Positions 45,042 to 53,878 of a stretch of DNA of 64,000 nucleotides are shown here, piece by piece; positions within the stretch are counted from its first letter, which is position 1, and the number at the start of each line of letters is the position of its first letter. A model generated the notes under the pieces. That model was not told the DNA's origin, did not search any database, and saw nothing but the letters and a program-made list of their open reading frames with translations. The position numbers and the translations under genes were made by a program. Location: NCBI GenBank assembly GCA_963809795.1, contig CAWELN010000009.1:62001-126000 (forward strand), given 5' to 3'. The stretch comes from DASUAS01 sp963809795. Lineage in GTDB: Bacteria > Actinomycetota > Acidimicrobiia > IMCC26256 > DASPTH01.

Positions 45042-45625
45042 TCGGGTCGGTGCGGGGAACCGTGATCGAGCGCACCGCCGCCGGCGAGGTGCTGGTCGAG
45101 GTCGGGGGCGTCGGGTACCGGGCGTTCGTGCCGGCCGGCGCGCTGCCCGCGCTGCACCCGGGCGATGCCGCGTTCCTGTTCACCCACCTGCACGTGCGTG
45201 AGGACGCGATGGTGCTCTACGGCTTCCCGACGCGCGACGAGCGCGACACCTTCGAGGCGCTGATCGCCACCACCGGCGTCGGCCCGAAGCTCGCGCTGGC
45301 GATGCTGTCGGTGCATTCGCCCGCCGGCCTGCGCCGCGCCCTGCTCGAGGACGACCTCGCCGCGCTCACGATGGTGCCCGGGGTCGGCAAGCGCACCGCG
45401 CAACGGTTGCTGGTGGAGCTCAAGACCCGCCTCGAGGTACCCGAGCTCGACCTCGCCGAGCGGGGGAACGCGCCGGCGCCGCGGGCGGAGGTGCGCGTCG
45501 CGCTGGCGGGGCTCGGGTACGCGCCCGACGAGGTGCGCGACGTCGTCGCCCAGCTGCCCGAGGAGGGCTCGGTGGAGGAGCTCCTGCGCGAGGCGCTGAA
45601 GCTGCTGGCGGTGACCCATGCGTAG
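45038..45625 (+). CDS. ruvA: Holliday junction DNA helicase subunit RuvA
   Basis: Junction-binding tetramer that loads RuvB. Domain I (VIGSVRGTVIERTAAGEVLVEVGGVGY), tandem helix-hairpin-helix motifs (ATTGVGPKLALAMLS and MVPGVGKRTAQRLLVELK) and the C-terminal RuvB-binding domain (EVRVALAGLGYAPDEV) are all present; 195 residues. The stop TAG at 45623 is the first base triplet of the 67-bp junction repeat. Confidence 0.95.
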   Translation: MIGSVRGTVIERTAAGEVLVEVGGVGYRAFVPAGALPALHPGDAAFLFTHLHVREDAMVLYGFPTRDERDTFEALIATTGVGPKLALAMLSVHSPAGLRRALLEDDLAALTMVPGVGKRTAQRLLVELKTRLEVPELDLAERGNAPAPRAEVRVALAGLGYAPDEVRDVVAQLPEEGSVEELLREALKLLAVTHA

Positions 45626-45756
45626 GGAACGCAGCGGAGCCTCGCTCGCCGAAGGCGTGGACAGCGCGGAGCGGAGTGACCCAATCGAGTAGGGAACGCA
45701 GCGGAGCCTCGCTCGCCGAAGGCGTGGACAGCGCGGAGCGGAGTGACCCAATGGGT
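45623..45756 (+). repeat. Tandem repeat at the ruvA-ruvB junction
   Basis: Two nearly identical units (67 bp from 45623, 66 bp from 45690) and the start of a third, each beginning TAGGGAACGCAGCGGAGCC and ending GTGACCCAAT plus a few variable bases. The ruvA stop opens unit 1, and the ruvB ATG (45751) arises at the end of unit 2 where CAATCGAG of unit 1 is replaced by CAATGGG. Confidence 0.9.
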
Positions 45757-46800
45757 AGGGAACGGCAGCGGATGAGGGACGAGCTGATGCGGGGCTCGGC
45801 CGACCCGGTGGAGGAGGCGGAGGAGGTCACGCTCCGCCCCCGCCAGCTCGCCGAGTTCGTGGGCCAGCCGCGGCTCAAGGAGCACCTGCAGATCCTCCTC
45901 GCCGCCGCGCGCGGTCGGGGCCAGGCCGCCGACCACCTGCTGTTCGCGGGACCGCCGGGTCTGGGCAAGACCACGCTGTCGGGGATCGTCGCCGCCGAGA
46001 TGGACGTCAGCCTCCGCATCACCAGCGGCCCCGCGCTCGAGCGCGCCGGCGACCTCGCCGCCATCCTCACCAACCTCGACGACGGCGATGTGCTCTTCAT
46101 CGACGAGATCCACCGGCTGCCCCGCCCGGTCGAAGAGGTGCTCTATCCGGCGATGGAGGACTTCCAGCTCGACATCGTGATCGGCAAGGGCCCGGCGGCG
46201 CGCTCGATCCGCCTCGACCTCCCGCGCTTCACCCTCATCGGCGCCACCACCCGCACCGGCCTGATCACCGGTCCGCTGCGCGACCGGTTCGGCTTCATCG
46301 CCCGCCTCGACTACTACGACGTCGACGATCTCGTCGCCATCGTCGAACGGGCGGCGCGCATCCTCGGCGTCCCGCTCGAGCACGGTGGCGCGCTCGAGAT
46401 CGCCCGGCGCTCCCGCGGCACCCCCCGCATCGCCAACCGGCTGCTCAAGCGCGTACGCGACTACGCCGAGGTGCGCGCCGACGGCCACGTGACCACCGAG
46501 AACGCGCGCATCGCGCTCGAGCTGTTCGAGGTCGACGAGCTCGGGCTCGACAAGGTCGACCGCGCCATCCTGGCCGCGTTGTGCGAGACGTTCGGCGGCC
46601 AGCCGGTGGGGCTGCACACGCTGGCGGTCGCGGTGGCGGAGGAGCCGGAGACGGTCGAGGAGGTCTACGAGCCGTTCCTCCTCAAGGCGGGCCTGTTGCA
46701 GCGCACGCCGCGGGGCCGCGTCGCGACCCCGGGCGCGTACGCGCACCTGCACCTGCCGGCGCCGCGGGTGGTGCCGAGCCTGTTCGCCACCGACGACTGA
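45751..46800 (+). CDS. ruvB: Holliday junction branch-migration ATPase RuvB
   Basis: AAA+ motor. Walker A is AGPPGLGKTTLSGIVA, Walker B is VLFIDEIHRLPRPVEEVLYP, sensor and arginine-finger parts are LIGATTRTGLITGPLRDRFG, and the C-terminal winged helix is GGQPVGLHTLAVAVAEEPETVEEVYEPFL. ATG 45751 gives 349 residues, the usual length. An in-frame start 75 bp upstream would encode repeat-derived residues and is less likely. Confidence 0.95.
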   Translation: MGRERQRMRDELMRGSADPVEEAEEVTLRPRQLAEFVGQPRLKEHLQILLAAARGRGQAADHLLFAGPPGLGKTTLSGIVAAEMDVSLRITSGPALERAGDLAAILTNLDDGDVLFIDEIHRLPRPVEEVLYPAMEDFQLDIVIGKGPAARSIRLDLPRFTLIGATTRTGLITGPLRDRFGFIARLDYYDVDDLVAIVERAARILGVPLEHGGALEIARRSRGTPRIANRLLKRVRDYAEVRADGHVTTENARIALELFEVDELGLDKVDRAILAALCETFGGQPVGLHTLAVAVAEEPETVEEVYEPFLLKAGLLQRTPRGRVATPGAYAHLHLPAPRVVPSLFATDD

Positions 46801-46975
46801 CGGCGGTTTCCGCTCCTCCTCCGCTCCTCCTCGGCCCGGCGGCAGGGGCGATCGACCGGGCCCCGGGAGGTGGCGGTGGATGATGCCGCGGGGTCCCGGG
46901 CGGCCACTAGCATCCTCGTCCGGCCCATGAGCGTCCGTCACCCCCGGATGCCAGCGTCAGGAACGCCACGACTCC

Positions 46976-47293
46976 ATGGTCATCATCGTCTACTTCGTCG
47001 TCATCGCCCTGGCGTTCTTCCTGCTCATCGTCCTGCCCCAGCGCCGCCGGGCGACCGCCCACCGGGCGTTGGTGGAGTCCCTGGGGGTGGATGACGAGGT
47101 CGTCACCATCGGTGGGGTCTTCGGCACCATCCGCGCGGTCGACAACGACCGGATCGAGCTCGAGGTCGCGCCGGGCGTGCTGATCACGGTCGCCCGCAAC
47201 GCCATCGCCCAGGCCGCGAACCCCGCCCCTCCGGAGTCACCCGACCCCTCGCACGACGAGCACCCCGCCGACAACGGCACGGGTGACGACTGA
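46976..47293 (+). CDS. yajC: Preprotein translocase accessory subunit YajC
   Basis: 105 residues: one N-terminal membrane segment (MVIIVYFVVIALAFFLLIVLP), QRRRATAHRALVESLGVDDEVVTIGGVFGTI and VAPGVLITVARNAIAQ, all typical of YajC, and an acidic tail. It lies directly before secD. The 175 bp between ruvB and yajC contain a TAGCAT box (about 50 bp upstream of the ATG) and C/T-rich direct repeats but no further gene. Confidence 0.93.
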   Translation: MVIIVYFVVIALAFFLLIVLPQRRRATAHRALVESLGVDDEVVTIGGVFGTIRAVDNDRIELEVAPGVLITVARNAIAQAANPAPPESPDPSHDEHPADNGTGDD

Positions 47294-47296
47294 CCT

Positions 47297-48811
47297 GTGC
47301 GTAGGAACGTCGTCTTCCTGGTGGTGACGCTGGTCGTCGTGGTGGGGGCCTTCCTCGTCACGCTCATCGGCGACCACCAACCGGTGCTCGGCCTCGACCT
47401 GCAGGGCGGCACCTCCGTCGTGCTGTCGCCGGTCGGCAAGTACAAGTCCGACACGCTCGACGTCGCCATCGACATCATCCGCAACCGGGTCGACACCTTC
47501 GGCACCCTCGAGCCCGAGATCAGCCGCCAGGGCACCGACATCGTGATCGACCTGCCCGGGGTGAAGGATCGCGACAAGGCCATCGCGCTCGTCGGCAAGA
47601 CCGCCGAGCTGCGCTTCCGGCCGGTGGTCGCGCCCCTGCCGTCCGAGGCCGCGCAGGCGAAGGCGGCGACCACGACCACCACGACCGCGCCCGGCGCGAC
47701 GCCCACCACGACCCCGCCCCAGCCGAGCAACGCCGACGCCGCCAAGGCGGTGGCGTCGTGCGACGACGCCACCGTCTCCACGCTCACGAAGGTCCCCACC
47801 ACCTCCCGGGCCGGTGACCAGCGCAACGTGTGCGTCGTGCTGCCCAACAAGCCCGGCGGCAAGGCCGCCCCCCGCTACTACCTCGGCAAGGCGGCCCTCA
47901 CCGGGAAGGGCACCGTGAGCTCGGCCAAGGCCTCCTTCCAGTCGGGCCAGGGCTGGACCGTGCAGATGAACCTCACCAGCTCGGGTTCGAGCAAGTGGGA
48001 CGCGCTCGCCCAGCAGCAGTTCCACAAGCAGGTGGCCATCGTCCTCGACGGCCAGGTGCAGTCGGCGCCGGAGATCCAGCCCGACCAACAGGCGTTCTCG
48101 TCGTTCGGCGGCACCGCGGAGATCTCCGGGAACTTCACCCAGGACCAGGCCGACAACCTGGCCAAGCTCATCAAGTTCGGCGCGCTGCCGGTCACCCTCA
48201 AGCAGGTGAACGTCGAGAACGTGTCGCCGACGCTCGGCAACGACCAGCTCCACGCGGGGATCCTGGCCGGCATCATCGGCCTCTCGCTGGTGGCCATCTA
48301 CATGCTGATCTTCTACCGCCTGCTCGGCCTCGTGGTGATCGCCGGCATCCTGCTCAGCGGGATGGCGCTCTACTCGCTGATCGCCTGGATCCTGCCCGAG
48401 GTGCTCAACATCACGATCGTCCTGAGCCTCGCCGGGGTCACCGGCATCATCGTGTCGGTCGGCATCACCGTCGACTCGTACATCGTCTACTTCGAGCGCA
48501 TGAAGGACGAGCTGCGCGCCGGCGCGTCGGTGCGGTCGTGCGTCGACCGCTCGTTCACGCGCTCGTTCCGCACCATCGTCGCCGCCGACCTCGTGTCGCT
48601 GATCGGCGCGGTGGTGCTCTACGCGCTCGCCATCGGGTCGGTGCGGGGCTTCGCGCTGTTCCTCATGATCTCGACGATCCTCGACCTCTTCGTGGCCTAC
48701 TTCTTCATGCACCCGGTCGTCTCGCTCATGGCGCGCCGCTCCGCGCTGGTGCGGCTGCCCGGGATCGGCATGGCCGCGGGGCTGGACGCGCCCGCCGGGG
48801 TCACCACATGA
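47297..48811 (+). CDS. secD: Protein translocase subunit SecD
   Basis: RND-type subunit that uses the proton gradient to assist protein export. TM1 then GLDLQGGTSVVLSPVG, the P1 region with IIRNRVDTFGTLEPEISRQG, and the C-terminal five-helix block (LGNDQLHAGILAGIIGLSLV, GVTGIIVSVGITVDSYIVYF, SFRTIVAADLVSLIG). An insertion of about 60 residues rich in Thr/Pro (TTTTTTAPGATPTTTPP) and then a Cys pair (SCDD...NVCVV) lies inside P1. 504 residues; the stop overlaps the secF ATG. Confidence 0.95.
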   Translation: MRRNVVFLVVTLVVVVGAFLVTLIGDHQPVLGLDLQGGTSVVLSPVGKYKSDTLDVAIDIIRNRVDTFGTLEPEISRQGTDIVIDLPGVKDRDKAIALVGKTAELRFRPVVAPLPSEAAQAKAATTTTTTAPGATPTTTPPQPSNADAAKAVASCDDATVSTLTKVPTTSRAGDQRNVCVVLPNKPGGKAAPRYYLGKAALTGKGTVSSAKASFQSGQGWTVQMNLTSSGSSKWDALAQQQFHKQVAIVLDGQVQSAPEIQPDQQAFSSFGGTAEISGNFTQDQADNLAKLIKFGALPVTLKQVNVENVSPTLGNDQLHAGILAGIIGLSLVAIYMLIFYRLLGLVVIAGILLSGMALYSLIAWILPEVLNITIVLSLAGVTGIIVSVGITVDSYIVYFERMKDELRAGASVRSCVDRSFTRSFRTIVAADLVSLIGAVVLYALAIGSVRGFALFLMISTILDLFVAYFFMHPVVSLMARRSALVRLPGIGMAAGLDAPAGVTT

Positions 48812-50079
48812 CGACCGCCACCGCCTCCCCGCCCGTCAAGCGGAACCGGCACACGTTCGCCGACCTGTACCACGAACGGACGCACTTCCAGTTCATCGAT
48901 CGGTCATGGCGCTGGGGGGTCCTGTCCGGGACGCTCATCCTCATCTCGGTCGTCGCGTTCCTCCTCAGCGGCCTCAACCTCGGCATCGACTTCGAGGGCG
49001 GCACGCAGTGGCAGTTCACCGTGGCCGGCAGCAAGGGTTCGGCCTCGGTCGGCGACGTGCGCGACACGCTCACGCCGCTCGGCCAAGGCGACGCCAAGGT
49101 GCTCATCGTCGGGAACAACTCGGTGCGGGTGCAGACCAAGGACGTCAGCTCGGCCGAGCAGGCGAAGGTGACCGCCGCGCTGGCCAAGTACGCGGCCATC
49201 CCGGGCGCGCAGGTCAGCATCACCAGCGTCGGCCCCACCTGGGGCAGCAAGGTCAGCAGCAAGGCGCTCACCGCGCTGGTCGTGTTCTTCCTCGTGATCG
49301 CGCTGTACCTCACGTTCCGCTTCGAGTGGCGCATGGCGCTCGCCGCGATCATCGCGGTGATCCACGACATCATCATCACGGTCGGCGTGTACGCGGTGAC
49401 CCAGTTCGAGGTGACACCGGCGACGGTCGTCGCGTTCCTCACCATCCTCGGGTTCTCGCTCTACGACACCGTCGTCGTGTTCGACAAGGTGAAGGACAAC
49501 CAGGCGCGGCTCGGTACCGTGCGCGGCGACACCTACTCCACGATGGTGAACCGGTCGCTCAACCAGGTGCTGATGCGCTCGATCAACACGTCGATCGTGG
49601 CCCTCCTGCCGGTCGCGTCCCTGCTGTTCGTGGGCACCTACCTCTTCGGCGGGCTCGCCCTCCGTGACTTCGCCCTCGCGCTCTTCGTCGGCCTCATGAC
49701 CGGCGCGTACTCGTCGATCTTCGTGGCCACCCCCATCCTCGCGTGGCTCAAGGAGCGCGAACCCAAGTACCGCGCGCTGCGGCAGCGCGCGGCCGCCGAT
49801 CTGGCCAAGGCGCAGGCCGTCGCCCCGGTGGCGCCCGTCGCGCCCGGCCCCGCGGTGGACGTGCCCGTCGACGGCGAGGACGTCGAACCGCTCGACGACG
49901 ACCTCGACGACGTCGAGGACGAGGACGGCGAGGACGTCCCGATCACCGCGCGGGCAGCACCCGCGGCGCCGGCGGCGCCGGTCACGCCGTCGGTGGCACC
50001 GCGGCCGGGGACCGCGAGCGCGTCGCGGGGCGCCGCCAACCCGCGTGGTCGCCAGCAGCGACGCCGCAAGCGCCGCTGA
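48808..50079 (+). CDS. secF: Protein translocase subunit SecF
   Basis: Partner of SecD. GIDFEGGTQWQFTV after TM1, and the C-terminal helices with ALAAIIAVIHDIIITVGVYA, FLTILGFSLYDTVVVFDKVK and NRSLNQVLMRSINTSIVALLPV. The conserved part ends about residue 325. It is followed by about 95 residues of Ala/Pro/Asp/Glu-rich disordered tail ending in RGRQQRRRKRR, a cytoplasmic extension common in Actinobacteria that may contact ribosomes or SecA. 423 residues. Confidence 0.95.
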   Translation: MTTATASPPVKRNRHTFADLYHERTHFQFIDRSWRWGVLSGTLILISVVAFLLSGLNLGIDFEGGTQWQFTVAGSKGSASVGDVRDTLTPLGQGDAKVLIVGNNSVRVQTKDVSSAEQAKVTAALAKYAAIPGAQVSITSVGPTWGSKVSSKALTALVVFFLVIALYLTFRFEWRMALAAIIAVIHDIIITVGVYAVTQFEVTPATVVAFLTILGFSLYDTVVVFDKVKDNQARLGTVRGDTYSTMVNRSLNQVLMRSINTSIVALLPVASLLFVGTYLFGGLALRDFALALFVGLMTGAYSSIFVATPILAWLKEREPKYRALRQRAAADLAKAQAVAPVAPVAPGPAVDVPVDGEDVEPLDDDLDDVEDEDGEDVPITARAAPAAPAAPVTPSVAPRPGTASASRGAANPRGRQQRRRKRR

Positions 50080-50139
50080 CCCGTCGGGCGCCCGACTGGG
50101 CCGGGGAACACCCGGCCCGCCTGTAGGGTTGTCGCGCAG

Positions 50140-52401
50140 ATGAGCACGACGGATCTGTCCGGAAGCGGACCCCGTGTGGAGGTTCGCACCGATCGTCGCT
50201 CCGTGCTGCCCTGGCGGCGGTCCCACACCGTCGACGCCGAGCTCGCCCCGCTCGTCAACGCCTACCGCGAGCGGCACCGCCGCGGCGACACGACCATGAT
50301 CGAGCACGCCTTCGACATCGCGCGCGACGCCCACCGCGAGCAGGTCCGGCGCTCGGGGGAGCCCTACATCACCCACCCGGTCGGGGTGGCGCTGGTGCTG
50401 GCCGATCTCGGCCTCGACGACGTGACCATCGCCGCCGCGCTCCTGCACGACGCGGTCGAGGACACGACCGTCACCAAGGAGGACATCGAGCGCGAGCTGG
50501 GCGCCGACGTCGCCACCATCGTCGACGGCGTCACCAAGCTCGACCGCCTGCAGTTCGACTCCAAGGAGGCGCAGCAGGCCGCGACGCTCCGCAAGATGCT
50601 GGTGGCGATGGCGAAGGACATCCGGGTCCTGCTCATCAAGCTCGCCGACCGGCTCCACAACATGCGGACGATCGCGTCGCTGCCCGAGTTCAAGCAGCGT
50701 CGCATCGCCCAGGAGACGCTCGACATCTACGCGCCGCTGGCGCACCGGCTCGGCATCGCCGACATGAAGTGGCAGCTCGAGGACACGTCGTTCGCGGTGC
50801 TCCACCCGTTGCGCTACGCGGAGATCGAGCAGATGGTCGCCACCCAGGCGCCCGAGCGGGAGGAGTTCCTCGAGACCGTCCTCACCGAGCTGCGGGCCCG
50901 GCTCGACGAGCTGCACATCGACGCCGACGTGAACGGCCGCCCGAAGCACTACTGGTCGATCTACGAGAAGATGATCACTCGGGGCAAGCAGTTCGACGAC
51001 GTCCAGGACCTCGTCGGGGTGCGGGTCGTCGTCGAGTCGGTGAAGGACTGCTACGCCGCGCTGGGGTCCATCCACGCGATGTGGAAGCCGGTGCAGGGCC
51101 GGTTCAAGGACTACATCGCGATGCCCAAGTTCAACCTCTACCAGTCGCTGCACACGACGGTCGTAGGGCCCTCGGGCAAGGCGGTCGAGGTGCAGATCCG
51201 TACGCAGGAGATGCACCGGCGCGCCGAGTTCGGCGTCGCCGCCCACTGGGGCTACAAGGAGCGCGAGCCGGCCGAGGACATGCTCTGGCTGCAGCGCATG
51301 GTCGATTGGCAGCAGGAGACCTCCGACCCCGGCGAGTTCATGGAGGCGTTGAAGATCGACCTCGAGGAGGACGAGGTCTTCGTCTTCACGCCCAAGGGCA
51401 AGGTCATCACGCTGGCGGCGGGCGCGACGCCGGTCGACTTCGCCTACGCCATCCACACCGACGTCGGCCACCGTTGCATCGGCGCGCGCGTCAACGGGCG
51501 CCTGGTGCCGCTCGACTCCGGGCTGGCCTCGGGCGACACGGTCGAGATCTTCACCAGCAAGGTCGAGGGCGCGGGACCGAGCCGCGACTGGCTGCAGTTC
51601 GTCCGCACGCCCAAGGCGAAGACCAAGATCCGCCAGTGGTTCTCGCGTGAGCGCCGGGTCGACGCCATCGACACCGGGCGCGAGGAGCTGGCCAAGGCGT
51701 TGCGCAAGGAGGGCCTGCCGGTCCAGAAGCTGGCGTCGTCGTCGTCGCTCCACGACGTCGCCGAGGCCATGCACTACGCCGACCTCGAGGCCCTGCACGC
51801 CGCCATCGGCGAGAACCACGTGTCGGCCAAGGCGGTCGTCCAGCGGCTGCAGAAGGAGCTGCGCAGCGGCGAGGAGCAGCTGCCGGTCACCATGGCCCGG
51901 CCGCCGGAGCGGGCCCGCCGGTCGGAGCGCCGCGCCACCGGCGTCCACGTCGAGGGGCTCGACGACGTGATGGTCCGCCTGTCGCGGTGCTGCACGCCGG
52001 TCCCCGGCGACGAGATCATGGGCTTCGTCACCCGCGGCCGGGGCGTCTCGGTGCACCGCACCGACTGCGCCAACGCCGCCGGGCTGGTGAACCACGCCGA
52101 GCGGCTGATCGAGGTCGAGTGGGACCACGACCAGCCGGCCACGTTCGTGGTGTCGGTCGAGGTGGAGGCGCTCGACCGGTCGAAGCTGCTGCGCGACGTG
52201 GCCCAGGTGCTGTCCGAGTACCACGTGAACATCCTCTCGTGCACCTCCCAGACCTCGACCGAGCGGGTGGCGAAGTTCCGGTTCGACTTCGAGCTCGCCG
52301 ATCCCAACCACCTCGAGTCGATCATCTGGGCGATCAAGCGCGTCGACAGCGTCTACGCCGCCTACCGCGTGCTCCCGGGCCACGCCAAGGCGGAGAAGTA
52401 G
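50140..52401 (+). CDS. relA: Bifunctional (p)ppGpp synthetase/hydrolase RelA/SpoT (Rel)
   Basis: 753 residues. HD hydrolase domain (HPVGVALVLADLGLDDVTIA, LLHDAVEDTTVT: the HDxxED motif is intact), synthetase domain (FDDVQDLVGVRVVVESVKDCY, FKDYIAMPKFNLYQSLHTTV), TGS (VFVFTPKGKVITLAAGATPVDFAYAIHT), zinc-finger region (LSRCCTPVPGDEIMGFVTRGRG) and a C-terminal ACT domain. With the HD residues kept, it should both make and degrade the alarmone. TAGGGT 10 nt upstream of the ATG is the likely -10. The stop codon lies in the first unit of a tandem repeat. Confidence 0.96.
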   Translation: MSTTDLSGSGPRVEVRTDRRSVLPWRRSHTVDAELAPLVNAYRERHRRGDTTMIEHAFDIARDAHREQVRRSGEPYITHPVGVALVLADLGLDDVTIAAALLHDAVEDTTVTKEDIERELGADVATIVDGVTKLDRLQFDSKEAQQAATLRKMLVAMAKDIRVLLIKLADRLHNMRTIASLPEFKQRRIAQETLDIYAPLAHRLGIADMKWQLEDTSFAVLHPLRYAEIEQMVATQAPEREEFLETVLTELRARLDELHIDADVNGRPKHYWSIYEKMITRGKQFDDVQDLVGVRVVVESVKDCYAALGSIHAMWKPVQGRFKDYIAMPKFNLYQSLHTTVVGPSGKAVEVQIRTQEMHRRAEFGVAAHWGYKEREPAEDMLWLQRMVDWQQETSDPGEFMEALKIDLEEDEVFVFTPKGKVITLAAGATPVDFAYAIHTDVGHRCIGARVNGRLVPLDSGLASGDTVEIFTSKVEGAGPSRDWLQFVRTPKAKTKIRQWFSRERRVDAIDTGREELAKALRKEGLPVQKLASSSSLHDVAEAMHYADLEALHAAIGENHVSAKAVVQRLQKELRSGEEQLPVTMARPPERARRSERRATGVHVEGLDDVMVRLSRCCTPVPGDEIMGFVTRGRGVSVHRTDCANAAGLVNHAERLIEVEWDHDQPATFVVSVEVEALDRSKLLRDVAQVLSEYHVNILSCTSQTSTERVAKFRFDFELADPNHLESIIWAIKRVDSVYAAYRVLPGHAKAEK

Positions 52402-52530
52402 CGGAGCCGTGCTCGGAGAGCGGGACGGCGCAGCGGATTCGACCATCGAAGCGGCGGAGAAGTAGCGGAGCCGTGCTCGGAGAGCGGGACGGCGCAGCGG
52501 ATTCGACCATCGAAGCGGCGGAGAAGTAGC
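52391..52530 (+). repeat. Tandem repeat at the relA-hisS junction
   Basis: Two identical 64-bp units (starting 52391 and 52455) and a partial third (52519), each starting CGGAGAAGTAGCGGAGCCGT. Unit 1 includes the last codons and stop of relA. Part of the unit (GCTCGGAG to GAAGC) matches the 3' end of pimA. Confidence 0.9.
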
Positions 52531-52572
52531 GGAGAAGTAGCGAACTCACCCGGTGTCCCGGGCACCCCCCGG

Positions 52573-52578
52573 TACGAT
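52573..52578 (+). promoter_or_regulatory. Putative -10 box for hisS (leaderless)
   Basis: TACGAT ends 6 nt before GTG 52585; same form and spacing as for ileS and alaS. Confidence 0.5.
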
Positions 52579-52584
52579 TGCTCG

Positions 52585-53878
52585 GTGGCTGATGCGTCCG
52601 ACGAGTCCTCGCGGTTCCGCGCGCCCGTCGGCACCCACGACGTCCTGCCGCCCGAGTCGGCGCGCTGGACCGCGCTGGTCGGCGAGTTCGCGGAGCGGGC
52701 CGGGCGGTACGGCTTCGACCTGGTGATCACCCCGATCTTCGAGCACCTCGAGGTGTTCGAACGAGTCGGCGAGAGTCACCGACGTCGTCCGCAAGGAGAT
52801 GTACGACTTCGAGGACAAGGGCGGCCGCCGCATCGCGCTGCGGCCCGAAGGCACCGCCGGCGTCGCGCGCGCGTTCGCCCAGCACAACCCGGTGGTGCCC
52901 TGGAAGGTCTGGTACGTCGCGCCGCACTTCCGCTACGAGCGGCCGCAGAAGGGTCGCAACCGCCAGCACTGGCAGGTGGGCGCGGAGGCGCTGGGCGTCG
53001 ACGACCCCGAGCTCGACGTCGAGGTCATCGCGCTCGCCCACGGCTTCTACCGGGCGCTCGGGTTGCGCGACGTCACCCTGAGCATCAACTCGATGGGCGA
53101 CGAGGCCGACCGGGCGGCGTACGTCGGTGTGCTCCGCGAGTACCTCCTCGCGCATGCCGGCACGTTGGGCGAGACCTTCTGCGAGCGGGTCGAGGCCAAT
53201 CCGCTACGCGTGCTCGACTCGAAGGACCCCGACTGGCAGGACGTGATCGAGCACGCGCCGCAGATCACGGCGCTGCTCGGTGACGCGGCGCGGACGCACT
53301 TCGAGGCGGTGCAGCGCGGTCTCGACCGGCTCGGCATCGCCCACGAGATCAACCCGCGGCTCGTGCGCGGGCTCGACTACTACACCAGCACCACGTTCGA
53401 GTTCAGCAGCCAGGCGCTCGACGCGGCGCAGAACGGCATCGGCGGCGGCGGTCGCTACGACAAGCTCGTCGAGCAGATGGGCGGGAAGCCCACGCCGGGC
53501 ATCGGGTTCGGCATCGGCATCGAGCGCGTCCTCATCGCCTGCGCGGCGGAGGGCGTCGATCCCGGGGAAGCACCCGTGGCCGACGTCTTCGTGATCGGGG
53601 GGATGGACAACCCGAGCGAGGTCACGCTGCTCGTCACCGAGCTCCGCGAGGACGGCATGCGCGCCGAACGCACCTATGGTGACCGCTCGTTCAAGGCGCA
53701 GATGAAGGTGGCCGACCGTTCGGGCGCCCGGTTCGCGGTGATCCTCGGCAAGCAGGAGGCGGAGCGGGGCGCGGTCGCGGTGAAGGACCTGCGCTCGGGC
53801 GAGCAGGTGGAGGTGCCGCGCCAACTGGTCGCGGGATGGTTGCAGGAACGACGCGAGGCAGAGGACGAACCCCGATGA
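52585..53878 (+). CDS. hisS: Histidyl-tRNA synthetase (single-base frame break)
   Basis: Class II synthetase. The first 60 residues (GTHDVLPPESARW, FDLVITPIFEHLEVFERVGE) are in one frame; the rest, from about DVVRKEMYDFEDKGGRRIALRPEGTAGVARA on, is in the next. One extra base near 52776 breaks it, and removal gives the expected GESTDVVRKEMY. Motif 2 (FRYERPQKGRNRQHWQVGAE), the HisA/HisB elements (LVRGLDYYTSTTFEF, GGGGRYDKLVEQMGG) and the C-terminal anticodon-binding domain are present. Restored length is about 430 residues. The stop overlaps aspS. Confidence 0.94.
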
